From Bradyrhizobium sp. (GTDB lineage: Bacteria; Pseudomonadota; Alphaproteobacteria; Rhizobiales; Xanthobacteraceae), in contig JAICIT010000002.1 in NCBI GenBank assembly GCA_025960445.1, positions 1 through 22,716 of the forward strand: a stretch of 22,716 nt of DNA. The letters are read 5' to 3'. The position numbers were made by a program, and so were the translations under genes. Under the pieces are notes generated by a model. That model was not told the DNA's origin. It searched no databases and worked only from the letters and a program-made list of their open reading frames with translations. Positions 16,149-22,716 of the stretch are shown here, one piece after another; positions within the stretch are counted from its first letter, which is position 1, and each line of letters opens with the position of its first letter.

Positions 16149-17651
16149 TTAGTGCCTCACGATAGAGCCTGATCTGCCGACCAGTCGCGCAAGCTGCTTG
16201 AAACGGCTGCCGACGCGATCGGCTACGAGATCGACAAGTCTATGCTCAAACACGAGCATCAGCTTGCGGCCGCTGGTTCGAAAATGGGTCGCGGGCAACA
16301 CGCCGGGCCGCGCCGCGGAGATCAAATGAGCTACCCGGAAAGCCGCGCCCAAGACACGGGCGCGCTCCAGCATCGGTGGCGACACCAGTTCCTGAATAGC
16401 CATCGGCGGTTCGTTCTGCTCGCTCAGGCCGGCATAGCGATAAAATACCGACAGCGCTACAAACGCTCGGTCTGGATGGCTGATCGCGCCGAAATTGCCA
16501 TGAGTGATCAGGTTGAGTGTCTGCTCGCCGCGATAGTCAGGATGCACACGCCAGCCGATATCCGATAGCAGGCAGGCGGCGTGACGCAGGCGCCGATCGT
16601 CTTCGTTCTCCCGCAATTTTATCACCCGCACCAGACGATCGGTCCATTCGATCAGTTCCTGAGCATGGCGCGACGAACGCGACAGCAGTTCATTCAAATC
16701 CCGCGCGGCGCAGATAAATCCATCTCGTGAGCGTTCGCTAGCTGGCAGCTTTTCGTACAGCAGGCCTTCGCGCACGCCGAAGGTCGAAAACACAATCATC
16801 TTCGGTTTCGCAGCGCGGATGATGTTTTCGAGCACCAAAGCCGCATAGGCCAGTAATGGTCGGCGTGCGTCGGCAACGACTTCGATATTGGCCAGCATGT
16901 TCGCAGCCGCAAGTCGCCGAAGGCGGCGAGCGAAATCGAGCGCGCCGGCTGCGGGTATCGAATAGCCGTGCATCACCCGCAACGGATAACCGCTCTGGAT
17001 AATGTGAATGCGGGCAAGTGCCCGCCATGTTCCTCCCACCGCATAGAAGCTGCGCCCGCGGGCAGCGCGGAGCTGGGGCGCTTCGGAAAGCTCGGTCTTG
17101 ACGATGCGCTCGGCGCGCTTGAGCGATTTGTGCGACAAGTCCTGCAGCGCCAGGCTTCCGAGAGGCAAGGTAACGCCTTTCCCGACACGGCTGCCGCGCA
17201 CGTCAGTCAGCTCGAGCGATCCGCCACCGAGGTCGCCGACGACGCCGTCCGGCTTGTGCACGCCCGATATGACCCCGAGCGCGGACAATCTCGCTTCGCG
17301 CGATCCGGATAGGATTTGGATTTGGACGCCGCAGATGCGCTCCGCCCTTGCGATGAAATCGGGGCCGTTGGAGGCGTCGCGGCAAGCCGCCGTGGCGATC
17401 GCGTGCACTCGGCCGACTTTCATCACTTTGCAAAGCGCCCGAAAGCGCCGTAGCGACGTCAGGGCCTTTTTCACGGCGTCCGGAGCCAACAGTCCGGTGG
17501 TTTGAACCTCGCGGCCGAGGCCGCACAGCGCCTTCTCGTTGAAGATTGTGATGAGGCTGCGCGTCATCGATTGGTAAACGACGAGGCGAACGGAGTTCGA
17601 CCCAATATCGATTACGGCGACGCTGGAGGCGCGCTTGCCCGGCGATTTCAC
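16149..17651 (-). CDS. ppx: exopolyphosphatase (Ppx/GppA family)
   Basis: A 500-residue member of the Ppx/GppA phosphatase family, which removes terminal phosphates from polyphosphate and, in some members, hydrolyses pppGpp. The ASKHA-fold phosphate loops are visible: VIDIGSNSVRLVVY (14-26), the catalytic-region SGSREARLSALG (about 115-126, Glu119) and GDLGGGSLEL (139-148). The C-terminal part contains an HD-like region (LRHAACLLSDIGWRVHPDYR). The start is a GTG at 17651 with AAGGA about 8 nt upstream, 12 nt after the ppk stop, so the two form an operon. Making and breaking polyphosphate from one transcript is a known arrangement. A GppA-like pppGpp activity cannot be excluded. Confidence 0.93.
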   Translation of the reverse strand: MKSPGKRASSVAVIDIGSNSVRLVVYQSMTRSLITIFNEKALCGLGREVQTTGLLAPDAVKKALTSLRRFRALCKVMKVGRVHAIATAACRDASNGPDFIARAERICGVQIQILSGSREARLSALGVISGVHKPDGVVGDLGGGSLELTDVRGSRVGKGVTLPLGSLALQDLSHKSLKRAERIVKTELSEAPQLRAARGRSFYAVGGTWRALARIHIIQSGYPLRVMHGYSIPAAGALDFARRLRRLAAANMLANIEVVADARRPLLAYAALVLENIIRAAKPKMIVFSTFGVREGLLYEKLPASERSRDGFICAARDLNELLSRSSRHAQELIEWTDRLVRVIKLRENEDDRRLRHAACLLSDIGWRVHPDYRGEQTLNLITHGNFGAISHPDRAFVALSVFYRYAGLSEQNEPPMAIQELVSPPMLERARVLGAAFRVAHLISAARPGVLPATHFRTSGRKLMLVFEHRLVDLVADRVGSRFKQLARLVGRSGSIVRH

Positions 17652-17663
17652 CGCGACGATCCT

Positions 17664-19862
17664 TTAGGAAGAATGCTGACGCTCGGTACGGCGCGTGAGG
17701 CGGCGCGGCGAAGATTCCTTGAGCGACTTTCCACGGCCTGACAAACTCGGATTCGTCATGAAATAATTGTGCAGGTTGAAAGGCTCCTCGCCCTTCGCGG
17801 CCTTCATACGCGTTGACGAACCATCCGGCAACAATTGCCAGCTCTGCTCGGTATCCTTGAGATTGGCCACCATGATCTGCTCGAGAACCTGCTGATGGAC
17901 CGTGGGATTTGTCAGGGGGCAGAGTATCTCGACGCGCCTGTCGAGGTTACGAGGCATCATGTCGGCCGAGGAGATATACACAGCTGCCTTCGCGCTCGGC
18001 AGGCCCTGACCCATCCCGAAGCAGTAGATGCGGCCATGCTCGAGGAAGCGGCCGATGATCGATTTGACGCGGATGTTTTCTGAGAGTCCGGCAAGGCCCG
18101 GCCTCAGACAGCAAATGCCGCGCACGACCAACTCGATCGACACTCCAGCCTGCGACGCCTCATACAAGGCGTCGATGATGTCCGGATCCACCAGCGCATT
18201 CATCTTCATCCAGATCGCGGCCGGCCTGCCATGGCGCGCATGATTGGTCTCGGCGTGGATATGTTCGATCATCCGCTTGCGTAGCGTCAGCGGCGATACC
18301 GCCATCCTCTCGATATCGCTCGGCTCGGCATAGCCGGTGATGTAGTTGAATACCCGCGCGGCGTCGCGGCCGATGGTCGGGTCCGACGTGAAATACGACA
18401 GGTCGGTGTAAATGCGAGCGGTCACCGGATGATAGTTTCCGGTCCCCGTGTGCACGTAGGTCGTCAGGCTGCCGGCCTCGCGGCGGACAATCAGTGACAG
18501 CTTGGCGTGCGTTTTAAGTTCGAGAAACCCATAAACAACCTGGACGCCCGCACGTTCGAGGTCGCGTGCCCAGCGGATATTGGCTTCTTCGTCAAACCGG
18601 GCCTTCAGTTCGATCAGCGCCGTGACTGACTTTCCCGCTTCTGCAGCTTCAGCCAGCGCGCGAACGATGGGCGAGTTGTTGGAGGTCCGATACAGCGTCT
18701 GCTTGATCGCCACGACATCCGGGTCGCGGGCGGCCTGTTGCAGGAACTGCACCACGACATCGAAAGATTCATAGGGGTGATGAACGATCAGATCCTTTTG
18801 GCGGATCGCAGCGAAAATGTCGCCGCCGTGATCACGGACACGTTCGGGATGGCGGGGCACGTAGGGCGCGAATTCGAGGTCGGGTCGGTCCAGCCGGGTC
18901 AGTTGCGACAATTCGTTCATTGCCAGCACACCGTCAACCAGCAGCACCTCATCATCGGTGGTGGAAAGTGCCTGCTGCACGAACAATCGCAGCCCTTCCG
19001 GCATGTTGGCTTCGATTTCGAGACGGATCACCGAACCCCGTCGGCGCCGCTTCAGCGCCGTCTCGAACAGCCGAACCAGATCTTCCGCTTCTTCCTCGAT
19101 TTCAAGTTCGGAGTCCCGGATGACACGAAAAGCTCCCTGGCCTTTCACCGTGTACCCCGGGAATAACCGGCCGATGAAGAGGCTTGTGGCCTGCTCAATC
19201 GTAATCAACCGGGCAGCGGCATCCTTGCTGACGGGCAAGCGAATAAAGCGGTCGATCTTGCCCGGCATTCTGATCAGCGCATTCATCGGTTTGCCATCGG
19301 AGAGGCGCGCCAGATGGAGTGCGATCGTAAATCCGAGGCTCGGGATGAAAGGGAAGGGATGCGCAGGGTCGATCGCGAGCGGCGTCAGCAGCGGGAAAAT
19401 ATTGCGTAAGAAATGGTCCTCGATCCAGCTTCGCTCGGTTTTTGTGACATCACGGCCATCGACAAGCGCGATCCCGACTTCGCTCAGGATATTGCGCAGA
19501 TCGCGCCAGATTGCCTGCTGATCGTTGGCGAGCTTTGAAACCGTTTCGTTGATGAGGACAAGCTGCTCGGCGGGAGTAAGCCCATCGGGGCTGCGCTCAG
19601 TGATCCCCTCGCGAACCTGGGCCTTTATTCCCGCGACCCGGACCATGAAGAATTCATCAAGGTTATTGGCGGAAATCGAAAGAAATCGCACGCGTTCCAG
19701 CGCGGGATGGCCTGAATTGACGGATTCCTCGAGCACCCGGCGGTTGAAATGCAGCCAAGAAAGCTCACGGTTAATGAACCGCTCGGGGCTATGGGCGATC
19801 GTCGGACCGGCCTGGACCTCGAGTTCTTTTTCTTTGTTTACAACGAGTTGCGCGGATTCCAT
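17664..19862 (-). CDS. ppk1: polyphosphate kinase 1
   Basis: A 732-residue PPK1, which reversibly transfers the ATP gamma phosphate to inorganic polyphosphate. The N-terminal domain opens with [19 protein letters not shown] and [15 protein letters not shown]. The catalytic phospholipase-D-like half has both histidines in the right spacing of 19: His452 in KTHAKL, the E. coli His435 equivalent that is phosphorylated, and His471 in [10 protein letters not shown]. Other markers are [10 protein letters not shown] and [14 protein letters not shown]. The start ATG at 19862 lacks a clear Shine-Dalgarno, but the N-terminus fits the family. The 140-nt gap upstream contains a PHO-box-like repeat, consistent with phosphate control. 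ppx follows after 12 nt. Confidence 0.96.
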   Translation of the reverse strand: MESAQLVVNKEKELEVQAGPTIAHSPERFINRELSWLHFNRRVLEESVNSGHPALERVRFLSISANNLDEFFMVRVAGIKAQVREGITERSPDGLTPAEQLVLINETVSKLANDQQAIWRDLRNILSEVGIALVDGRDVTKTERSWIEDHFLRNIFPLLTPLAIDPAHPFPFIPSLGFTIALHLARLSDGKPMNALIRMPGKIDRFIRLPVSKDAAARLITIEQATSLFIGRLFPGYTVKGQGAFRVIRDSELEIEEEAEDLVRLFETALKRRRRGSVIRLEIEANMPEGLRLFVQQALSTTDDEVLLVDGVLAMNELSQLTRLDRPDLEFAPYVPRHPERVRDHGGDIFAAIRQKDLIVHHPYESFDVVVQFLQQAARDPDVVAIKQTLYRTSNNSPIVRALAEAAEAGKSVTALIELKARFDEEANIRWARDLERAGVQVVYGFLELKTHAKLSLIVRREAGSLTTYVHTGTGNYHPVTARIYTDLSYFTSDPTIGRDAARVFNYITGYAEPSDIERMAVSPLTLRKRMIEHIHAETNHARHGRPAAIWMKMNALVDPDIIDALYEASQAGVSIELVVRGICCLRPGLAGLSENIRVKSIIGRFLEHGRIYCFGMGQGLPSAKAAVYISSADMMPRNLDRRVEILCPLTNPTVHQQVLEQIMVANLKDTEQSWQLLPDGSSTRMKAAKGEEPFNLHNYFMTNPSLSGRGKSLKESSPRRLTRRTERQHSS

Positions 19863-19933
19863 GAAGTTTCAATCTATCAAGGTCGGTTGGCCGGCGAGTC
19901 TGTCATGGCCACCACCAAAGGTGTGTTATCGCC

Positions 19934-19951
19934 ATGACCTTTCAATGACAT
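19934..19951 (-). promoter_or_regulatory. candidate PHO box (PhoB site) upstream of ppk1
   Basis: The minus strand reads ATGTCAT-TGAA-AGGTCAT: two 7-bp direct repeats separated by 4 bp, with the 11-bp period of PhoB sites. Against the consensus CTGTCAT, 6 and 5 of 7 bases match. It lies 71 nt upstream of the ppk1 start. A GATAAC that could act as -10 box begins only 3 nt after the second repeat, closer than usual, which weakens the call. PhoB control of ppk is reported in several proteobacteria. Confidence 0.45.
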
Positions 19952-20002
19952 TGACGGTCGCCGGGTCCATCCGATCAGGAAGATACCGAGGGCGGGCGGT
20001 AA

Positions 20003-20680
20003 TCACATCTTACGCAACAATTCGGCCGCGAGGGCTCGGGTAACAGGCCGACCCAGCCGCAAGGCTTCGGTATCCAGGATGGCAACGGCTCGCATTGCGG
20101 CCGCATAGGACCGCTCTATTCGAGTTGCCAGATAACCCACGACGTTTTCATCGACGGCCATTTGGCGATCCGCGCAGAACTTCACGATCAGGGAGCGAAA
20201 CAACTGATCGTCCGGCGGCAATAACGATATCGTCGGCAGCGCCCGGAGCCGCGAGCGCAGATCGCGCAGTTCGACAGGAAATGCCGACGGTGCCTCACGC
20301 GCGGTTATCAGGACGAAAGCCTCGTCTTCTCGCGCCAGATTTATCAGATGGAACAGCGCGCGTTCCTCGAACTCCGACGAATTCAAGTCTTCGACCACAA
20401 GCGCTCCGGTTGCCAGCGCGTCTGGCACAAACGACGCACTCAGCAAATGTGCCGATGTCGACCGTGCGCCCGCTTGCTCCGCCCAGATAGCGGCTAGATG
20501 ACTCTTTCCGGATCCTTCCGGCCCAACAAGCAGCATGATCCGATTTGGCCACTCGGGCCAACTATCGATCAGCGCCAGCGCCGCGGCGTTGGCTGGGCCT
20601 TCCAGAAAATTATCGCGGGTCAGGCTCTCTGAGTGCGGCAGCGCAAGCGCAAGCTGACGGGGTTCAACGCGGCCTGACAC
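20003..20680 (-). CDS. hdaA: HdaA, DnaA-related replication regulator
   Basis: A 225-residue DnaA-like AAA+ protein without a DNA-binding domain. Hda proteins, loaded on the sliding clamp, stimulate ATP hydrolysis by DnaA after initiation and so limit re-replication. The N-terminal QLALALP (9-15) is a clamp-binding motif like E. coli QLSLPL. Walker A is GPEGSGKS (53-60) and Walker B is ALVVEDLN (93-100). The lid region has the ARIERSYAAAMRAVAILD-type helices. The start is a GTG at 20680 with GGAG about 8-9 nt upstream. It lies 36 nt after the PgsA-like gene on the same strand and upstream of ppk1, an arrangement common in Hyphomicrobiales. Confidence 0.9.
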   Translation of the reverse strand: MSGRVEPRQLALALPHSESLTRDNFLEGPANAAALALIDSWPEWPNRIMLLVGPEGSGKSHLAAIWAEQAGARSTSAHLLSASFVPDALATGALVVEDLNSSEFEERALFHLINLAREDEAFVLITAREAPSAFPVELRDLRSRLRALPTISLLPPDDQLFRSLIVKFCADRQMAVDENVVGYLATRIERSYAAAMRAVAILDTEALRLGRPVTRALAAELLRKM

Positions 20681-20716
20681 TAGAGTTACTCCATGCCGGA
20701 ACCGACCGGCGCGCGA

Positions 20717-21259
20717 CTATGCGGTTTCGATCGTGCTCATGTGCCGCACCCACTCGACGAGATAGAGGGACACGGAAACCAAAGTAAAGATAGTTACAAA
20801 ACCCATCAGTATCAGATCGTACGGACCTGAATTGAAACCGAAGCCAAGCGCAGCGAGCACCAGCGCTGCGAAAGCCACCTGCGCTGCCGTGTTCAGTTTC
20901 GATACCATCAAAGGCTTCATCGGGATCGGCTTGCCAAACAACCATGACACGATCACGGCGGCAACGATCATGATATCGCGTGAGACCACCAGGATGACGA
21001 TCCAGCGCGGCACGGCGCCCCAGATTCCGAGCGCTACGTAGATCGAGACGAGGAGCGCCTTGTCGGCCAGCGGATCGAGCAGCGCCCCTAATTCGCTTGC
21101 CATGTTGAAGCGCTTGGCCAGAAAGCCGTCGACGGCATCGCTGACGCCGGCGATGATGAAGATCGCAAATGCGATTTCCATCTGGCTGGAAGCAATAGCC
21201 CAGATGATGAACGGCACCAGCAGAATGCGGCCCAGAGTAATTATGTTTGGAATGCTCAC
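20717..21259 (-). CDS. CDP-alcohol phosphatidyltransferase family protein (PgsA-like)
   Basis: A 180-residue inner-membrane enzyme with about five or six helices. It transfers a phosphatidyl group from CDP-diacylglycerol to an alcohol, such as glycerol 3-phosphate (PgsA) or phosphatidylglycerol (cardiolipin synthase type). The N-terminus SIPNIITLGRILLVPFI is typical. The active-site motif D-x2-DG-x2-A[R]-x8-G-x3-D-x3-D is present: Asp41, Asp44-Gly45, Ala48-Lys49, Gly58, Asp62, Asp66. All metal-binding aspartates are kept, but the usual Arg after Ala is Lys49. In Bradyrhizobium the main pgsA is, to my knowledge, beside uvrC and moaD/moaE, so this may be a second paralogue with a different acceptor. 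It starts at a GTG with GGGAAG upstream and is divergent from purM. Confidence 0.82.
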   Translation of the reverse strand: MSIPNIITLGRILLVPFIIWAIASSQMEIAFAIFIIAGVSDAVDGFLAKRFNMASELGALLDPLADKALLVSIYVALGIWGAVPRWIVILVVSRDIMIVAAVIVSWLFGKPIPMKPLMVSKLNTAAQVAFAALVLAALGFGFNSGPYDLILMGFVTIFTLVSVSLYLVEWVRHMSTIETA

Positions 21260-21285
21260 AAGGACGCTTCCCGGCTATCGGCCTT

Positions 21286-21308
21286 TCTGAAAATCCGGTC
21301 TTTTCAGA
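21286..21308. promoter_or_regulatory. 8-bp inverted repeat in the pgsA-like/purM divergent region
   Basis: TCTGAAAA (21286-21293) and TTTTCAGA (21301-21308) are perfect inverted arms around a 7-bp centre. It lies 27 bp from the PgsA-like start and about 95 bp from purM, in the 143-nt divergent region. The shape suits a dimeric regulator. A second short palindrome, AACCGGTT, is next to it at 21312-21319. I could not place convincing -35/-10 boxes here. Confidence 0.4.
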
Positions 21309-21402
21309 CTAAACCGGTTCGTATCTCAATAGTAGCCGCTTGCGAGCCATTGCACATGAGCAGAAACCGACGTAACCAGCCGCCAGCAGTTGGAATAGGG
21401 CC

Positions 21403-22476
21403 ATGGTTAACCGCAAAAACGGGCTCACTTACGCGGATTCTGGCGTCGATATCGAAGCGGGCAATCGTCTGGTCGATCTCATCAAGCCGCTGGTCCGCGC
21501 CACGGCCCGCGCTGGCGCGGATGCCGAGATCGGCGGATTCGGCGGCTTGTTCGATCCGAGGGCCGCTGGTTTCAAGGATCCGGTTCTGGTGGCAGCCACC
21601 GACGGTGTCGGCACCAAGGTCAAGATCGCGATCGAAACCGGATTGCACACCGGCATCGGCATCGACCTCGTGGCCATGTCGGTCAATGACCTCGTCGTGC
21701 AAGGCGCGGAGCCGCTATTCTTTTTAGACTATTTCGCGTGTGGCAAACTCGACCCCGAGGCAGCCGCTGCAATTGTTGCCGGGATCGCCGAGGGATGTCG
21801 CGAATCCGGCTGCGCGCTGATCGGCGGTGAGACCGCCGAAATGCCCGGACTTTATAAAGACGGCGATTACGATCTGGCGGGCTTTGCGGTGGGGGCCGCA
21901 GAACGCGGCACGCTGCTGCCGCGGCCTGATATCGAGGCGGGCGATGCGGTAATCGGAATGGCGTCCACGGGAGTCCACTCAAACGGGTTCTCGCTGGTTC
22001 GCAGGATCGTCGAGAGCTCGGGCTTGAGCTTTGAGGCGCCGGCGCCGTTTTCGCCTGTCATGACGCTTGGCGGAGCGCTGCTGATCCCGACACGGCTCTA
22101 CGTCAAATCATGCCTGCGCGCGATCAGCGCGAGCGGCGCGGTCAAGGGGCTTGCCCACATCACCGGTGGCGGTTTCACAGACAATATTCCGCGCGTGCTG
22201 CCTAAACATCTCGGCGTCGGGATTGATCTGCCACGTCTGCCCGTGCTGCCGGTTTTCAAATGGCTGGCAGAGCAGGGAGGTATCGCCGAGCTCGAACTAT
22301 TGCGCACGTTCAACTGCGGCATCGGCATGATCGCCATCGTGAGGCCGGATGCAATCGAGGAAGTCAGCGATATCCTCACCGAGAACGGCGAGAGCGTTAC
22401 GGTGCTAGGTGAGGTAATCCACGCCAAAGGCGACCACCGCGTCGTCTACAACGGTCATCTCGATCTCTCATGGTGA
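21403..22476 (+). CDS. purM: phosphoribosylformylglycinamidine cyclo-ligase (AIR synthetase)
   Basis: A 357-residue PurM, which closes the imidazole ring of formylglycinamidine ribonucleotide to give aminoimidazole ribonucleotide, using ATP, in step 5 of purine synthesis. Motifs are the N-terminal [23 protein letters not shown] (44-51), ATDGVGTK (65-72), the [25 protein letters not shown] block, [11 protein letters not shown] (141-151), and the C-terminal [13 protein letters not shown] and FNCGIGM. Length is normal. The ATG at 21403 has GGAA 7 nt upstream. purN follows after 4 nt, so the two form an operon acting at neighbouring steps of the same pathway. Confidence 0.97.
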   Translation: MVNRKNGLTYADSGVDIEAGNRLVDLIKPLVRATARAGADAEIGGFGGLFDPRAAGFKDPVLVAATDGVGTKVKIAIETGLHTGIGIDLVAMSVNDLVVQGAEPLFFLDYFACGKLDPEAAAAIVAGIAEGCRESGCALIGGETAEMPGLYKDGDYDLAGFAVGAAERGTLLPRPDIEAGDAVIGMASTGVHSNGFSLVRRIVESSGLSFEAPAPFSPVMTLGGALLIPTRLYVKSCLRAISASGAVKGLAHITGGGFTDNIPRVLPKHLGVGIDLPRLPVLPVFKWLAEQGGIAELELLRTFNCGIGMIAIVRPDAIEEVSDILTENGESVTVLGEVIHAKGDHRVVYNGHLDLSW

Positions 22477-22480
22477 GTCC

Positions 22481-22716
22481 ATGAAGCGCCGTGTCGCAAT
22501 CCTGATTTCGGGACGCGGGTCGAACATGGCGGCATTGATCCGGGCCGCCGCTGCCGCTGATTTCCCCGCCGAGATCGCCCTCGTCATTTCAAACCGCGCC
22601 GACGCCGAAGGACTCAAAAAAGCGGGGGCGAGTGGAATCGCGACGACTACGATCGAAAGCAAGCCGTTCAACGATCGGTCGGCATTCGAGGCGGTTCTGC
22701 AGTCCACGCTCGATCA
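22481..22716 (+). CDS. purN: phosphoribosylglycinamide formyltransferase, N-terminal fragment
   Basis: The first 78 codons of PurN; the gene runs off the right end. PurN transfers a formyl group from 10-formyl-tetrahydrofolate to glycinamide ribonucleotide, step 3 of purine synthesis. The N-terminus MKRRVAILISGRGSNMAALI contains the GRGSN phosphate-binding loop of the family, followed by EIALVISNRADAEGL, the second strand of the nucleotide-binding fold. The ATG at 22481 is 4 nt beyond the purM stop, with a weak GGTGAG ribosome site that overlaps that stop, so coupling is likely. No defect is visible in the part seen. Confidence 0.95.
   Translation, partial: MKRRVAILISGRGSNMAALIRAAAAADFPAEIALVISNRADAEGLKKAGASGIATTTIESKPFNDRSAFEAVLQSTLD

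Noticed and set aside
1..22716. CRISPR array, tRNA, insertion sequence, prophage or defence island
   Set aside because: No regularly spaced repeats, cloverleaf sequences, transposase or integrase genes, or composition shift seen; gene content and order are those of core chromosome.

Overview
This window looks like ordinary core chromosome of an alphaproteobacterium in the Bradyrhizobium / Rhodopseudomonas / Afipia group (order Hyphomicrobiales). The evidence is moderately high GC, HdaA next to ppk-ppx, a short PgsA-like CDP-alcohol phosphotransferase beside purM-purN, a Gly/His-rich secreted mini-protein of the type common in Bradyrhizobium, and the protein sequences themselves. I see no rRNA, tRNA, CRISPR array, insertion sequence, phage gene or integrase.

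Region 1 (1-8919, all minus strand). A seven-gene, tightly packed run reads right to left: lptF, lptG, lptD, surA, pdxA, rsmA and a zinc alcohol dehydrogenase. It is followed by the start of a separate periplasmic substrate-binding protein gene that leaves the window at base 1. LptF and LptG are the inner-membrane part of the LPS exporter, LptD is its outer-membrane translocon, and SurA is the periplasmic chaperone for outer-membrane barrels. PdxA (vitamin B6) and RsmA (16S rRNA dimethylation) are old neighbours of surA in many proteobacteria. Several junctions overlap (ATGA or TAGTG), which suggests translational coupling.

Region 2 (9253-11889, plus strand). pepA and holC overlap by 4 nt and diverge from lptF across a 333-nt region. 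A GTG-started lipoprotein gene follows, with a possible BamE/SmpA-like C-terminal part.

Region 3 (11964-14536, minus strand). This holds an ABC-F ATPase of the YheS type, an unassigned small ORF, and a secreted Gly/His-rich small protein that ends in a clear intrinsic terminator.

Region 4 (14774-16124, plus strand). ndk has a recognisable sigma-70-type promoter. It is followed by a TTG-started TerC/YjbE-family membrane protein.

Region 5 (16149-21259, minus strand). The order of transcription is a PgsA-like gene, hdaA, ppk and ppx. The 140-nt gap before ppk contains a sequence resembling a PHO box, which would fit phosphate control of polyphosphate metabolism.

Region 6 (21403-22716, plus strand). 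purM is followed by the start of purN, running off the right end.

I found no clear undescribed system. The items most worth a second look are regulatory: the PHO-box candidate before ppk, a perfect 17-bp palindrome in the leader of the small secreted protein, and an 8-bp inverted repeat in the pgsA-like/purM divergent region. Also notable are the cysteine layout of LptD, an Arg-to-Lys change in the PgsA-like active-site motif, and two poorly characterised small genes.
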